DNA from: Vibrio algicola
Lineage (GTDB): Bacteria > Pseudomonadota > Gammaproteobacteria > Enterobacterales > Vibrionaceae
Length of the DNA stretch: 64,000 nt
Direction of reading: 5' to 3'
NCBI RefSeq assembly: GCF_009601765.2
Contig: NZ_CP045699.1
Location: forward strand, 1,798,001 to 1,862,000
Shown here: piece after piece, positions 32,755 through 43,538 of the stretch
Position numbering within the stretch: the first letter of the stretch is position 1
Layout of the letters: each line of letters opens with the position of its first letter
The notes under the pieces: generated by a model
Seen by the model: the letters and a program-made list of their open reading frames with translations, nothing else
Told to the model about the DNA's origin: nothing
The model's database searches: none
Program-made: the position numbers and the translations under genes

Positions 32755-35625
32755 TTAACGACTAACTTCAAGTTTTTTAATCGCAATGCCTAACTTTTTC
32801 AGTTGTGGCTCTATGGTTTTAACATCGCCAACCACAATGATTTGATAATCTTTCGGGTTAAACCATTGAGCCGCTTGTTTATTCAAAGTATTCAAACTCA
32901 CGCTGCTGACTAAATGAGCCTGCTTGGCTATAAAGTCTGGTTGCAATGAATAATCCACCATGGTCGAGAGCAAACCGGCTTTTTGGGCGGGGGTTTCGTA
33001 ATTAAGCGCATCTTGTTGGCCTACCGCTAAGCGCATAAAGTCTAGCTCTGGTTCGGTCATACCATCTTTACTATAGTGTTGCATTTCTTTGATGAACTCA
33101 TGAATAGAAGCGCCAGTGGAATCGGCACGCACTTGGGCGCTAAAGACGATCACTCCGGTTTCTTTTCCGCCATAAGCTCCGCCGCTTGCCCCATAAGTAA
33201 AGCCTTTATCTTCTCTTAGGTTCTGATTAATTCGACTATTAAAGTTACCGGCTAAATTATAATTCGCCAGTTGGGTTAAAAATAGATCACCGGTGGCATC
33301 AAAAGTCATCCCAGTGCGAACTAAGCGAATAATACTTTGCGGTGCATTGGGCTGATCAACCAAATAAATACTTTGTTTACTTGGCTCTGAGTATTTCCCT
33401 GCTGCTGGTTTCATTGGCGCGGTTTGAGAAGGTGTGCCTGCTACGCGAGATAAAAAGGCCAGATCTTGTTTCATTTGATCTTGAGTGCGATCACCCACCA
33501 CAATCACATTGGCATTTTTCACCGCATAATGGGTTTGATAAAACTGCTTAACTTGATCGAGCGTGATGCTGTTAATTGATGCTAATGAGCCTTCGTTATC
33601 CCGGCTATACAAAGATCCTTTATACAAAACATCTCGAGTCGCTTGAGAGGCAGCCCAAGACGGTTTTTGATGTGAATAAATCAAACTTTGTAGCGTCTGT
33701 TTTTTTAAACGAGCAAAATCGCTGTCATTAAAGGCCGGTTTAAACAGCATTTCATTAGCAAGATCTAAGGTTGCCTGCACATTTTTACTCAGTGAGGTAA
33801 TGATCAAGCTTGCATGCTCAGTGCCAGCGCTAAAACTAATGCTGCTGCCAAGTTTATCGAGCTCTTGCTGCAGCGCTTCGCTGGTATGCAGTGTGGTTCC
33901 TTCTCCCAGCATATCGGCCGTTAACCCTGCCAGTCCTTCTTGACCAAGGTTGACATAACGATTGCCGGCAGGAAAATCAACTTTAATCACCACGGTTGGC
34001 GTTTCACTTGAAACCGTCCCTAATACTGGTACGCCATTGGCAAGATCAAATTGATACAGGCTTGGCATGGTCGCGCTGACGGCAGCAGTAGTGGCCGGCA
34101 TGATTGAGCGATCAAAGTTATCTTTGGGTTCGCGCACATCAAGTTGGGCATCGGTAATTTTTGGGTAAACCGGCAACTCACGTTTCTCTGGCGTAAAGTT
34201 TACTGGGCGTGCCGCTAAGTCCGTTTTACCTTTTGGCACCACACTTAATGCCACTTTGGGCTTATCGGCCACAAATTGATTAAATACCTTCATCACTGAA
34301 TCTGGCGTCACTTGGCGCAGTTGCTCAAGTTCAAGTTGCAATCGATCGGGTTGATCATAATAAGTTTGATTGGCGGCTAATTGCGACACTTTGCCACTGA
34401 CACTTTGCAATGCGTAAACGGTCCCCGCTTCTGCTTGCCCCATAATGGCATCTAATTGATCTTGTTTAACCCCATCGGTTTTAAACTCGCTCAAGATATT
34501 CATGACGTCATCATAAATCGGCTTTAAGTTGCCTTTATCACCGGCATCCCCCATCGCATAAATATATAAAGTACACGATAATTCACCACAGTCTTGGAAC
34601 GCGCCTGCGTCTATCGCTTTTTGCGGTTTAACCAGTTTTTGATACAAGATACTGTTTTTACCATCGCCCAAAATAGAGGCTAAAGCATCCACGGAGGCTT
34701 CTGACTTATCACCACGATATTTGGTTGGAAACGCCATCATCAACATAGGTTGACGGATGCGATCTTGCAGCGTAATAAAGCGATCGCTTGGCAATGTGAC
34801 TGGTTGCTTTGCGGCATCAACCACAGCCGGTCCTTTTGGCACTGAACCAAAGTACTTATTCACCCACTGCAGTGTTTGTTCTTTATCGATATCACCACCG
34901 ATGGTTAATACTGCATTGTTAGGACCATACCAACGCAAAAAGAATGCTTTGAGATCATTAACATCGACTCGGTCTAAATCGCTCACATAACCGATGGTTT
35001 GCCAAGCATAAGGGTGAGTTTGAGGGTATAACGCTTCGCCAATTCTTTCGTACACTAAACCATAAGGACGATTATCGTAATTTTGACCACGTTCGTTTTT
35101 CACTGTATCACGTTGAATTTCAAATTTACGCTGCGATACCGCGTTAACTAAAAAGCCCATACGATCGGACTCGAGCCACAACATCTTCTCAAGTTGATTT
35201 GACGGGACCGTTTCAAAATAATTGGTACGGTCACGGTTGGTGGTGCCATTTAATGAACCACCGGCTTCGGTGACGATTTTAAAGTGTTGCTGATCGCCGA
35301 CATGCTCAGAGCCTTGGAACATCATGTGCTCAAAGAAATGGGCGAAGCCTGAACGGCCAATTTTTTCACGCGCCGAACCCACATGATATGTCACATCAAC
35401 ATGCACTAGAGGATCGGAGTGATCAGGAGATAAAATAACGGTTAATCCATTATCTAAACGATATTTTGAATAGGGAATTTCAGCTTTACCCGCAGCAGGA
35501 TGCTGGGTTTCAACAAATGAAACACCTTGCGGAAGTGCCACATCAGGCGTGGTCGAGATGGTGCTTTTTTGCGTGGAACAAGCAGAAAGTAATAAAGCTC
35601 CCACTAGTAAGGCGATTTTTTTCAT
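32755..35625 (-). CDS. M16 family zinc metallopeptidase, lipoprotein
   Basis: A pitrilysin/insulinase-type peptidase of 956 residues. The lipoprotein signal is [19 protein letters not shown], with Cys at 16. The inverted zinc motif is HFFEH at 96-100, with the third ligand Glu178 in [13 protein letters not shown] second M16 repeat without the zinc motif occupies the C-terminal half, as expected for the fused two-domain form. Its substrate is unknown; it probably acts in the periplasm or at the outer membrane. It is 18 bp downstream of yqaA. Confidence 0.93.
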   Translation of the reverse strand: MKKIALLVGALLLSACSTQKSTISTTPDVALPQGVSFVETQHPAAGKAEIPYSKYRLDNGLTVILSPDHSDPLVHVDVTYHVGSAREKIGRSGFAHFFEHMMFQGSEHVGDQQHFKIVTEAGGSLNGTTNRDRTNYFETVPSNQLEKMLWLESDRMGFLVNAVSQRKFEIQRDTVKNERGQNYDNRPYGLVYERIGEALYPQTHPYAWQTIGYVSDLDRVDVNDLKAFFLRWYGPNNAVLTIGGDIDKEQTLQWVNKYFGSVPKGPAVVDAAKQPVTLPSDRFITLQDRIRQPMLMMAFPTKYRGDKSEASVDALASILGDGKNSILYQKLVKPQKAIDAGAFQDCGELSCTLYIYAMGDAGDKGNLKPIYDDVMNILSEFKTDGVKQDQLDAIMGQAEAGTVYALQSVSGKVSQLAANQTYYDQPDRLQLELEQLRQVTPDSVMKVFNQFVADKPKVALSVVPKGKTDLAARPVNFTPEKRELPVYPKITDAQLDVREPKDNFDRSIMPATTAAVSATMPSLYQFDLANGVPVLGTVSSETPTVVIKVDFPAGNRYVNLGQEGLAGLTADMLGEGTTLHTSEALQQELDKLGSSISFSAGTEHASLIITSLSKNVQATLDLANEMLFKPAFNDSDFARLKKQTLQSLIYSHQKPSWAASQATRDVLYKGSLYSRDNEGSLASINSITLDQVKQFYQTHYAVKNANVIVVGDRTQDQMKQDLAFLSRVAGTPSQTAPMKPAAGKYSEPSKQSIYLVDQPNAPQSIIRLVRTGMTFDATGDLFLTQLANYNLAGNFNSRINQNLREDKGFTYGASGGAYGGKETGVIVFSAQVRADSTGASIHEFIKEMQHYSKDGMTEPELDFMRLAVGQQDALNYETPAQKAGLLSTMVDYSLQPDFIAKQAHLVSSVSLNTLNKQAAQWFNPKDYQIIVVGDVKTIEPQLKKLGIAIKKLEVSR

Positions 35626-35643
35626 GTGTATTCATCCCTGAGA

Positions 35644-36093
35644 CTAAAGTAAACCTTGAAAAACCAAAGCTATGAAAGCATAACGTAATCCTTTACCGAT
35701 ACCAATAGCCAAACATGAGAACCACACATTCATACGCAGCCATCCGGCCACCACACACAGCGGATCGCCGACGATAGGCATCCAGCTCATCAAGAGTGCC
35801 CAATAACCGTAACGCTCAATCCAAGCCAGTACTCGTTGCTGTTGCACTTGTTTAGACGCTCGATTAGGCAGTAACCGGCCTAAGGCGTAATTGGTCATCC
35901 CACCTAATGTGTTTCCCAGTGTGGCAATCAACACAATATGAGGCCAACCAAAACGCTGCAAACTGAGCGCCGCATACACGCTGACTTCTGAACTGCCGGG
36001 CAAAAGTGTGGCACTAAAAAAGCCAGAAAAGAACACAAACCACAAGGGCTGACTGGCAAAAACAGCCTGTAACCAATGGTAGAATTCCGCCAT
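35644..36093 (-). CDS. yqaA: YqaA/DedA-like (SNARE-associated Golgi) inner-membrane protein
   Basis: A small membrane protein of 149 residues. It has several hydrophobic segments and the family motif FSGFFSATLLPGSSEVSVYAALSL, then LGNTLGGMTNYALGR and SWMPIVGDPLCVVAGWLRM. E. coli yqaA is adjacent to gshA; here the M16 gene intervenes. Function is unknown; DedA relatives are implicated in lipid flipping. Confidence 0.88.
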   Translation of the reverse strand: MAEFYHWLQAVFASQPLWFVFFSGFFSATLLPGSSEVSVYAALSLQRFGWPHIVLIATLGNTLGGMTNYALGRLLPNRASKQVQQQRVLAWIERYGYWALLMSWMPIVGDPLCVVAGWLRMNVWFSCLAIGIGKGLRYAFIALVFQGLL

Positions 36094-36129
36094 TGGTTAG
36101 CACCGACCTAGTGCGTTATCGACCACCGA

Positions 36130-37083
36130 TTAGGCTTGCATATTAAGTAAGATCTTACCGCGTGCATGACCTTGTTCAACTTTATGGTGCGCTTGAACGA
36201 CGTCTTGATATGGGAAGATTTTTTCAATTTTAATTTTGATCATTCCGGCACTGATCAAGTGTAATAGCTCTTCTAACTGTGTGATATCCGGTTCAACTAG
36301 CATCCCCATACCAATTAAGCCTAATTCATTGGCTTTTTCACACACCAATGAAGAGGTAATCGTTGGTACTGTGACCACTCGACTACCAGGACGTAAACAA
36401 CACAGTGCATCAATGGCTTGTTCGCCGCCCACTAAATCGATCAACACATCGACATCATTCAGGTTTTTCTGCCAATCGGGTTGAGTGTAGTCAATTGCGG
36501 TTGCGCCGAGCGCGGTAACATAATCAATATTGTCCGTTCCGCATGTCGCATAAACTTGGGTTTTGGCTGCCACCGCAATTTGAGTGGCAATATGCCCCAC
36601 TCCGCCAGCGCCAGCTAAAATCAAGATTTTTTCTTTCGGTTGGATTTTTGCTTTTTCTAATGCTTGAGCCGCGGTTTGCCCTGCCAGTGGGATAGCAGCA
36701 GCAGATTCAAGTGAAATATCTTCCGGCATTAAAGCCAATTCAGACTCAGGCACACAGACATACTGGCTATAACCGCCAGCGCGTAATGGAAAGCCGATAA
36801 AGCCCGACACGTTATCGTTTAAATTAAACTTTAAGCATCCAGCCCCTTGCTTAACGATAGAGCCTGAAACGTCGTAACCAGGTACCCAAGGAAGGTTATT
36901 TTTATTATGTTGCGCCGCCCAACCTAAACCTGCACGAGTTTTGACATCAATTGGATTCACCGCAGCAAAAGCTACTTTGACCAATACTTCACCCGCTTGA
37001 GGTTGAGGCTGCTCTGACTGTTGGAAAGCCAACAACTCAGCATCGCCGAATTGATTGATAATAATTTGAGTATTTGAAGACAT
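36130..37083 (-). CDS. NADPH:quinone reductase-like zinc-independent alcohol dehydrogenase family protein
   Basis: An MDR-superfamily oxidoreductase of 317 residues. It has an N-terminal GroES-like domain (PQAGEVLVKVAFAAVNPIDVKTRAG) and the nucleotide motif LAGAGGVGHIATQIA (around 155). No Cys/His zinc-binding set is visible, so it is quinone-reductase-like rather than a true alcohol dehydrogenase. The substrate is unknown. It lies between yqaA and the tRNA cluster. Confidence 0.88.
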   Translation of the reverse strand: MSSNTQIIINQFGDAELLAFQQSEQPQPQAGEVLVKVAFAAVNPIDVKTRAGLGWAAQHNKNNLPWVPGYDVSGSIVKQGAGCLKFNLNDNVSGFIGFPLRAGGYSQYVCVPESELALMPEDISLESAAAIPLAGQTAAQALEKAKIQPKEKILILAGAGGVGHIATQIAVAAKTQVYATCGTDNIDYVTALGATAIDYTQPDWQKNLNDVDVLIDLVGGEQAIDALCCLRPGSRVVTVPTITSSLVCEKANELGLIGMGMLVEPDITQLEELLHLISAGMIKIKIEKIFPYQDVVQAHHKVEQGHARGKILLNMQA

Positions 37084-37132
37084 CGCTTGTCGTCCTTAAC
37101 ATTTATGTTTCTATTTTTTATTGAGCATACAG

Positions 37133-37162
37133 CAAAAAGCCCCACACAAAAGTGCAGGGCTT
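37133..37162 (-). terminator. Terminator of the tRNA-Arg/Ser cluster
   Basis: On the minus strand AAGCCC-T-GCAC/GTGT-G-GGGCTT is followed by TTT, immediately 3' of the last tRNA-Arg gene. Confidence 0.85.
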
Positions 37163-37169
37163 CAAAATA

Positions 37170-37246
37170 TGGTGCGCGCGGGAGGATTCGAACCTCCGAC
37201 CGCCTGGTTCGTAGCCAGGTACTCTATCCAGCTGAGCTACGCGCGC
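37170..37246 (-). tRNA. tRNA-Arg (ACG), copy 1
   Basis: A 77-nt tRNA beginning GCGCGCGTAGCTCAGCTGG with encoded CCA. The anticodon loop CTACGAA gives ACG (read as ICG after deamination). It is the 3'-most gene of a seven-tRNA array behind csrA. Confidence 0.98.
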
Positions 37247-37319
37247 ACTAATTCTTTCTAATTTTCTGCTCGTTTTTCGTTTGAAATAAATCCAACGATA
37301 TAAACCAACATTGTTAATA

Positions 37320-37396
37320 TGGTGCGCGCGGGAGGATTCGAACCTCCGACCGCCTGGTTCGTAGCCAGGTACTCTATCCAGCTGAGCTACGCGCGC
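37320..37396 (-). tRNA. tRNA-Arg (ACG), copy 2
   Basis: Same 77-nt sequence as copy 1, with CCA encoded, separated by about 73 bp of unrelated spacer. Confidence 0.98.
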
Positions 37397-37482
37397 ACTG
37401 TTATCTTTTCAGATATTTTATTTTGGCAGGTAATACATTTAAAATGTAATGCCTTTAAAGTATCAATATTTCAAATTGCAAA

Positions 37483-37559
37483 TGGTGCGCGCGGGAGGAT
37501 TCGAACCTCCGACCGCCTGGTTCGTAGCCAGGTACTCTATCCAGCTGAGCTACGCGCGC
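37483..37559 (-). tRNA. tRNA-Arg (ACG), copy 3
   Basis: Same 77-nt sequence as the other copies. The spacer to copy 2 is about 86 bp. Confidence 0.98.
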
Positions 37560-37650
37560 ATCGTATTTTGCATTTAAAACATTTTACTTATCGCTTTAAC
37601 TTAATGCTAAAGCTTAACTAATTGATGCTACCCAATTAGGCTTGAAATAA

Positions 37651-37727
37651 TGGTGCGCGCGGGAGGATTCGAACCTCCGACCGCCTGGTTCGTAGCCAGG
37701 TACTCTATCCAGCTGAGCTACGCGCGC
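37651..37727 (-). tRNA. tRNA-Arg (ACG), copy 4
   Basis: Same 77-nt sequence. It is followed on its 5' side by a tRNA-Ser gene. Confidence 0.98.
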
Positions 37728-37769
37728 ATCGTATTTTATTTCAAATTAAAATAGTCGAAACTAAATTAA

Positions 37770-37862
37770 TGGTGGAGAAGGAGGGATTCGAACCCTCGAT
37801 ACGGCTATAAACCATATACTCCCTTAGCAGGGGAGCGCCTTCGGCCTCTCGGCCACTTCTCC
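37770..37862 (-). tRNA. tRNA-Ser (GCU), copy 1
   Basis: A 93-nt class II tRNA beginning GGAGAAGTGGCCGAGAGG with anticodon GCU (loop region CTGCTAA) and encoded CCA. It differs from copy 2 by a paired change in the acceptor stem and one base in the variable arm. Confidence 0.97.
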
Positions 37863-37884
37863 ACTTTTTGTTACTCTTCAGAAG

Positions 37885-37961
37885 TGGTGCGCGCGGGAGG
37901 ATTCGAACCTCCGACCGCCTGGTTCGTAGCCAGGTACTCTATCCAGCTGAGCTACGCGCGC
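37885..37961 (-). tRNA. tRNA-Arg (ACG), copy 5
   Basis: Same 77-nt sequence as copies 1-4, here between the two tRNA-Ser genes. Confidence 0.98.
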
Positions 37962-38041
37962 ATCGATTTCTGATTGTCCTATTACTAGAACTTCCTTAAC
38001 GATAGTTTTGGTGCAAATCAAAACGTTTAAGAATTCAAGAA

Positions 38042-38134
38042 TGGTGGAGAGGGAGGGATTCGAACCCTCGATACGGCTACAAACCATATACTCCCTTAGC
38101 AGGGGAGCGCCTTCGGCCTCTCGGCCACCTCTCC
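38042..38134 (-). tRNA. tRNA-Ser (GCU), copy 2
   Basis: A 93-nt tRNA beginning GGAGAGGTGGCCGAGAGG, anticodon GCU, CCA encoded. It is the first tRNA after csrA, the position of serV in E. coli. Confidence 0.97.
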
Positions 38135-38310
38135 AACGTCTTGAGGAGGCACATATTACGATTCACCAAAAATATGTCAAACATTTTATTGGTAAAATTT
38201 GTTAAAAACCGTCTAACCGGACAGTATTTCACCAACTCTGTTAATTTATGAGCGCTTCAGCGCTAAACCTTAGCTATTTTTCGCAAATAATCACAATGTT
38301 ATATCGCTAT

Positions 38311-38342
38311 AAAAAACAAAGGCCAGCACAGAGGCTGACCTA
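38311..38342 (-). terminator. Terminator of csrA
   Basis: On the minus strand AGGTCAGC/GCTGGCCT (one G-U pair) is followed by a T-rich tract, about 20 bp after csrA. Confidence 0.85.
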
Positions 38343-38360
38343 TCTTCAAACTATACAGTA

Positions 38361-38564
38361 CTAAACATTACCCGATGGGGCTGCTGCAACACCTGTATCT
38401 TTTTCTGCTTGAATGCGCATGTAAATTTCTTCACGGTGAACAGACACTTCTTTCGGTGCATTAACGCCGATGCGAACCTGATTCCCTTTTACGCCCAAAA
38501 CGGTAACTGTGACTTCATCACCGATCATTAATGTTTCACCGACTCGGCGAGTTAAAATTAGCAT
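38361..38564 (-). CDS. csrA: Carbon storage regulator CsrA
   Basis: Dimeric RNA-binding post-transcriptional regulator of GGA-containing leaders. It has 67 residues starting [23 protein letters not shown]-contact residues Leu4 and Arg44 (in SVHREEIY) are present, and the tail is longer than in E. coli ([15 protein letters not shown]). AAGGAGC before the ATG contains GGA, so autoregulation is possible. It lies between alaS and the tRNA-Ser/Arg cluster, as in E. coli. Confidence 0.98.
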   Translation of the reverse strand: MLILTRRVGETLMIGDEVTVTVLGVKGNQVRIGVNAPKEVSVHREEIYMRIQAEKDTGVAAAPSGNV

Positions 38565-38978
38565 TGTATGCTCCTTGAGTAATCTCTATTTATTATCGTT
38601 AATAGCGCTATTATCTATTAAAAGCTGTCCTTGGGTAAATATCTGGATGTAAAAATATCATTAAAAGATGTAAGCAAACGACCGTTGCCATATCGGTATT
38701 ATATTTACAAGTGATAGTTACCATTTGTTTCATGCTAATCAATGCAATCAAACACCACCGTGATTAACATAACCACTCACACTGATTAACTTTCATCATT
38801 TTCAACTGCTTAGTATAGGCATTGTTATAGCGGTAAGCTAGGATTTCTAATCCTTAAAGATCGATAGCCTTTAGACACTATGACCAATTTTATATCTAAA
38901 CACTAGTGATACTGTTTCATTTGCCACGTTACATCTGATGTATGCTGATTTATGTCTACCTGCTCACATTGTTTTGAT
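38565..38978. other. csrA upstream region
   Basis: About 410 bp without a gene. A 14-bp perfect palindrome TAATAGCGCTATTA (38600-38613) lies about 40 bp upstream of the csrA start and may be an operator or hairpin. No clear sigma-70 promoter could be fixed by eye. Confidence 0.4.
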
Positions 38979-39016
38979 CAAAAAAAACGACCCTGAAGAT
39001 CAGCGTCGCTTTTTAT
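38979..39016 (-). terminator. Probable alaS terminator
   Basis: On the minus strand GCGACGCTGA/TCAGGGTCGT, with one mismatch, is followed by eight T residues. It lies about 90 bp past the alaS stop. Confidence 0.7.
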
Positions 39017-39096
39017 TGATTTACCTTAACTGGCGACATAGAGCAACTACACCCTATCACACTCTCGGTAAGAGCTTATTTTAGCGCTAGCTCTTT

Positions 39097-41697
39097 TTAT
39101 AGCTTCTCATTGATCCAGGCTTCAGCTTCAACCAGTGCTTGTGGTAGCGCAGATGCATCGGTACCGCCGGCTTGCGCCATATCAGGACGACCACCACCTT
39201 TACCACCGACTTGCTGAGCGACAAAGTTGACCAACTCACCCGCTTTAACTTTGCCGATAAGATCTTTAGTTACACCAGCAATTAAACCGACTTTACCATC
39301 GGCTACGTTGCCTAATAAGATCACGCCACTGCCGACTTGGTTTTTCAATTCATCAACCATGCCGCGCAATGCTTTATTATCCGCGCCATCAAGTTGGCTG
39401 ATCAACACTTTGATACCAGAAATTTCTTTCACTTGGCTAATTAAGCTCGCACCCGCTTGTGAGGCTAACTTATCTTTAAGCTGCTGAATCTCTTTCTCTA
39501 GCTGTTTGGTTTTGCTAATGCCGTCGGCCACTTTTTGCTCATATTGAGCTTGTTGGCTTTCAATGGCATCGAGCGCTGCCTCACCGGTCACGGCTTCAAT
39601 ACGGCGAACACCGGCCGCGATACCACTTTCTGATATTATTTTAAATAAACCAATATCACCGGTGTTAGCCGCGTGAATACCGCCACATAATTCAGTTGAA
39701 AAATCGCCCATAGATAATACGCGAACTTGGTCATCGTATTTTTCGCCGAACAATGCCATCGCGCCTTTTTGTTTGGCGGCAGCAATATCCATTACATTGG
39801 TTTCAACATTGTGGTTATAACGAACTTGCTGATTGACAATACGCTCGACTTCACGCAACTCTGCCGCGGTTACCGCTTCTAGGTGTGAAAAGTCAAAACG
39901 TAGATTTTCAGCGCGAACCAATGAACCTTTTTGAGTCACATGTTCGCCCAGTACTTGACGCAATGCCGCGTGCAGTAAGTGAGTCGCTGAGTGGTTTAGT
40001 GTAATCGCGTTACGACGCAGTGCATCCACTTGTGTTTGAACTGCATCCCCTGTCGCCATGACACCGGCGGTTAATTTACCGTGGTGTGCAATCGCATTAC
40101 CCAGTTTGTGGGTATCCATCACTTCAAATACGCCAGACTCAGTAGTGATCACACCGGCATCACCACATTGACCACCAGATTCAGCGTAAAATGGCGTTTG
40201 CGCTAAGATCACAATCGCATCGGTGCCTGCGCTAATATTTTCTGCAGTTTCACCTTCAACAAAGATTTCATTCACAACCGACGCGCCAAGCACATCGCTA
40301 TAACCTAGGAATTCAGTATCAAGATCTGTTTTGATCACTTTATTGTAATCGGTACCAAACTGCCCAGCTTCACGAGCTCGAGCACGTTGCGCTTCCATCG
40401 CTTTTTCAAAACCGGCCTCATCAATGGTGACATTACGCTCACGCGCCACATCATTGGTTAAATCTGCAGGGAAACCATAAGTGTCATAAAGTTTAAACAC
40501 CGTTTCGCCATCAAGCACGGTCACATCTTTTAATTCATCAATCGCTTCATTTAAAATCGTCATACCGCGATCTAGGGTGCGAGCAAAGTTTTCTTCTTCG
40601 ATTCGCAGGATTTTCTCAACCATTGGTTGTTGTTTTTTAAGCTCTTCGCCAGCACTGCCCATCACGTCAATTAATGCGGTGACCAACTTGTAGAAGAATG
40701 CACCTTGTGCGCCCAGTTTATTACCATGACGCACTGCGCGGCGAATAATGCGGCGTAACACATAGCCGCGACCTTCGTTAGATGGCATCACACCATCCAC
40801 AATTAAGAAGGCACATGAGCGAATATGATCCGCCACTACGCGTAATGATTGGTTGCCTAAATCTTCGCTGCCAATCACTTTCGCGGCAGCTTTGATTAAT
40901 GCTTGGAATACGTCAATCTCATAGTTAGAGTGCACGCCCTGCATAATGGCAGATATACGCTCGATCCCCATACCGGTATCTACCGACGGTTTTGGTAACG
41001 GTTCCATGGTGCCATCTGCTTGACGGTTGAACTGCATGAATACGTTATTCCAGATCTCGATAAAACGGTCACCATCTTCTTCAGGTGTTCCCGGACGGCC
41101 ACCCCAAATGTGCTCACCGTGATCGTAGAAGATTTCAGTACAAGGACCACAAGGACCGGTGTCGCCCATCTGCCAGAAGTTATCTGACTCGTAAGCTTTG
41201 CCGCCTTTTTTGTCGCCAATGCGCACAATGCGATCAGCCGGAATACCAATGTCTTTATTCCAAATATCAAACGCTTCATCATCGGTTTGGTAAACCGTCA
41301 CCAATAGTTTCTCTTGTGGCAGTTGTAGAACTTCGGTTAAGAATTCCCAAGCAAACGCAATCGCATCATTTTTGAAGTAGTCACCAAAACTGAAGTTACC
41401 TAACATTTCAAAGAAAGTATGGTGACGAGCCGTAAAGCCGACGTTTTCTAAATCGTTGTGCTTACCACCGGCGCGTACACAACGTTGCGATGTGGTCGCT
41501 CGGGTGTAGCTGCGTTTTTCAGCGCCAAGAAAACAATCTTTAAACTGATTCATACCGGCATTGGTAAATAATAATGTCGGATCATTAGCAGGAACTAATG
41601 AAGAACTATCAACAATTTGGTGCCCTTTGCTTTCAAAGAACGATAGGAACGCGCGGCGTACCTCGTCGGTGCTCATGAATTTGGTGCGAGTAGTCAT
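39097..41697 (-). CDS. alaS: Alanyl-tRNA synthetase
   Basis: Class II synthetase. I start at the ATG at 41697 ([20 protein letters not shown]) because CCGGAAGA lies seven bases upstream; the frame is open to 41802 and a second ATG is at 41676. It is about 866 residues. Segments seen are the aminoacylation domain ([30 protein letters not shown]), the editing domain zinc motif [13 protein letters not shown] with [15 protein letters not shown], and the C-Ala domain with [15 protein letters not shown]. Confidence 0.97.
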   Translation of the reverse strand: MTTRTKFMSTDEVRRAFLSFFESKGHQIVDSSSLVPANDPTLLFTNAGMNQFKDCFLGAEKRSYTRATTSQRCVRAGGKHNDLENVGFTARHHTFFEMLGNFSFGDYFKNDAIAFAWEFLTEVLQLPQEKLLVTVYQTDDEAFDIWNKDIGIPADRIVRIGDKKGGKAYESDNFWQMGDTGPCGPCTEIFYDHGEHIWGGRPGTPEEDGDRFIEIWNNVFMQFNRQADGTMEPLPKPSVDTGMGIERISAIMQGVHSNYEIDVFQALIKAAAKVIGSEDLGNQSLRVVADHIRSCAFLIVDGVMPSNEGRGYVLRRIIRRAVRHGNKLGAQGAFFYKLVTALIDVMGSAGEELKKQQPMVEKILRIEEENFARTLDRGMTILNEAIDELKDVTVLDGETVFKLYDTYGFPADLTNDVARERNVTIDEAGFEKAMEAQRARAREAGQFGTDYNKVIKTDLDTEFLGYSDVLGASVVNEIFVEGETAENISAGTDAIVILAQTPFYAESGGQCGDAGVITTESGVFEVMDTHKLGNAIAHHGKLTAGVMATGDAVQTQVDALRRNAITLNHSATHLLHAALRQVLGEHVTQKGSLVRAENLRFDFSHLEAVTAAELREVERIVNQQVRYNHNVETNVMDIAAAKQKGAMALFGEKYDDQVRVLSMGDFSTELCGGIHAANTGDIGLFKIISESGIAAGVRRIEAVTGEAALDAIESQQAQYEQKVADGISKTKQLEKEIQQLKDKLASQAGASLISQVKEISGIKVLISQLDGADNKALRGMVDELKNQVGSGVILLGNVADGKVGLIAGVTKDLIGKVKAGELVNFVAQQVGGKGGGRPDMAQAGGTDASALPQALVEAEAWINEKL

Positions 41698-41819
41698 GTA
41701 ATTCTTCCGGGAAATATTCGAGATAAAAATTTGTCGATATTGTAAAGGATGACGGGAGTTTAGTAAAATAGGAAGGTGTAATAATCTAGCGCCATACCTC
41801 AAGCTGTGGCCGTAAAAGC

Positions 41820-42275
41820 TTATTTAAATTCAGACAACGCGTAACTAATTTGCTCAAAGGTATAGCCGCGATACTGCAAAAACCGGATCTGTTTGGCATA
41901 GGCTTTTTGATCGACCGCTTTGACACCTTTAAATTTTTTTTCCGCGCATTCTTTTGCCAATTCAAACCAATCTTGTGGCTCTTGATCTAACGCTTGTTCA
42001 ATCACATCATCCGCGACTTGCTTCATATTCAACGCTTGGCGAATTCGTCTTTCGCCATGACCTTTGTAGACATGTTGGCGTACTTGGCTTTTGGCGTAAC
42101 GTAGATCATCCATCCAACCATTTTGTTGGCAATAAGCAATCGCAGCATCAATCTCGGCGGTTTCAAACTCTTTCATTTGCAGTTTTTGCTTTAACTCAAA
42201 TTCGCCATGATCACGACGGCTTAATAATTGCACCACCACATCTTTGGCAGAAAGTTTTGATTTTGAACGGAACAT
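41820..42275 (-). CDS. recX: Regulatory protein RecX
   Basis: Inhibits RecA filament growth. It has 151 residues of three-helix repeats, with [44 protein letters not shown] and C-terminal [22 protein letters not shown]. It is downstream of recA; a terminator between them (42333-42358) would keep RecX levels below RecA, as known in E. coli. Confidence 0.93.
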   Translation of the reverse strand: MFRSKSKLSAKDVVVQLLSRRDHGEFELKQKLQMKEFETAEIDAAIAYCQQNGWMDDLRYAKSQVRQHVYKGHGERRIRQALNMKQVADDVIEQALDQEPQDWFELAKECAEKKFKGVKAVDQKAYAKQIRFLQYRGYTFEQISYALSEFK

Positions 42276-42332
42276 ATAAAACCTTTTATTATCGCGACTG
42301 TTTTTACGATTCTGCTAATAGCTACCGATACT

Positions 42333-42358
42333 AAAAAGCCCTGAATTAACAGGGCTTC
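42333..42358 (-). terminator. recA terminator (partial read-through into recX likely)
   Basis: On the minus strand AAGCCCTG-TTAATT-CAGGGCTT is followed by TTTAG, about 45 bp after recA and before recX. Confidence 0.85.
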
Positions 42359-42401
42359 AAATTCTAGTCAGAACATTGACTCAACATCATCGAAAGCTAA
42401 G

Positions 42402-43451
42402 TTACTCTTCCGTATCCAGCTCTTCGACTTCTGCCGTCTCCTCGAGTACCGCAGGAGTTAACAATAGTTCACGCAACTTAGTATCAATTTCTAATGCGAT
42501 TTCAGGATGCTCACGCAGATAGTTGCAAGAGTTTGCTTTACCTTGACCAATCTTATCGCCTTTATAGCTGTACCAAGCACCGGCTTTTTCAACTAGCTTA
42601 TTCTTCACGCCAAGATCAACCAACTCACCTTCGCGGTTAAAACCTTTGCCGTATAGGATTTGAGTTTCCGCTTGCTTAAACGGCGCTGCAATTTTGTTTT
42701 TAACCACTTTGATGCGGGTTTCATTACCCACGACTTCGTCGCCATCTTTGATCGCGCCAGTACGACGAATATCTAAACGAACAGAAGCGTAGAATTTAAG
42801 CGCATTACCACCCGTCGTGGTTTCTGGGCTGCCGAACATCACACCAATCTTCATACGAATTTGGTTAATGAAGATCGCCATACAGTTTGATTGCTTAAGG
42901 TTACCGGTTAGCTTACGCATGGCTTGAGAAAGCATACGCGCTTGTAAACCCATGTGGCTGTCACCCATTTCGCCTTCAATTTCAGCTTTTGGTGTTAATG
43001 CGGCTACTGAGTCAATAACCAAAACATCAATCGCACCAGAGCGAGCTAAAGCATCACAAATTTCAAGCGCTTGCTCACCCGTATCAGGCTGAGAAACAAG
43101 CAGGTCATTAATGTTAACCCCTAGTTTTTGAGCGTAGATTGGGTCAAGAGCATGCTCGGCATCGATGAAGGCACAAGTTTTACCAACACGTTGCGCTGCG
43201 GCAATTAATTCAAGAGTCAGCGTTGTTTTACCTGAACTCTCTGGGCCGTATACTTCAACGATACGTCCCATTGGTAAGCCACCAGCACCCAATGCGATAT
43301 CTAACGCTAGAGAGCCAGTAGAAATGGTTTCCACATCCATGGTACGGTTATCACCCAATTTCATAATTGAGCCTTTACCAAATTGCTTTTCGATTTGGCC
43401 TAGTGCCGCCGCGAGTGCTTTTTGTTTATTGTCGTCCAGTTGCTTCGCCAT
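42402..43451 (-). CDS. recA: Recombinase RecA
   Basis: Strand-exchange ATPase and co-protease for LexA cleavage. It has 349 residues. Walker A is GPESSGKT (69-76), Walker [11 protein letters not shown]2 loop region [25 protein letters not shown], and an acidic C-terminal tail ending [10 protein letters not shown]. It is controlled by a LexA box that exactly fills the promoter spacer. Confidence 0.99.
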   Translation of the reverse strand: MAKQLDDNKQKALAAALGQIEKQFGKGSIMKLGDNRTMDVETISTGSLALDIALGAGGLPMGRIVEVYGPESSGKTTLTLELIAAAQRVGKTCAFIDAEHALDPIYAQKLGVNINDLLVSQPDTGEQALEICDALARSGAIDVLVIDSVAALTPKAEIEGEMGDSHMGLQARMLSQAMRKLTGNLKQSNCMAIFINQIRMKIGVMFGSPETTTGGNALKFYASVRLDIRRTGAIKDGDEVVGNETRIKVVKNKIAAPFKQAETQILYGKGFNREGELVDLGVKNKLVEKAGAWYSYKGDKIGQGKANSCNYLREHPEIALEIDTKLRELLLTPAVLEETAEVEELDTEE

Positions 43452-43484
43452 TTTTTACTTTCCTTTGATTCGTTATATGTTTTT

Positions 43485-43512
43485 ATTATACTGTTGATTC
43501 ATACAGTGTCTA
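43485..43512 (-). promoter_or_regulatory. recA: recA promoter with embedded LexA (SOS) operator
   Basis: On the minus strand -35 TAGACA and -10 TATAAT are separated by 16 bp, and those 16 bp are CTGT-N8-ACAG (43491-43506), the LexA consensus. Bound LexA would cover the whole promoter core. The start would lie about 25-30 bp before the recA ATG. Confidence 0.93.
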
Positions 43513-43538
43513 TAGCTGTGTGCAATTTTTTTCAGTCT

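Noticed and set aside
37319..37621. Plus-strand frame reading GGFEPPTAWFVARYSIQLSYA twice
   Set aside because: This is the antisense translation of tRNA-Arg genes, a common annotation artefact.
37170..37961. Regularly repeated 77-bp units resembling a CRISPR array
   Set aside because: Each unit folds as tRNA-Arg(ACG) with CCA; spacers are uneven, and tRNA-Ser genes are interleaved.
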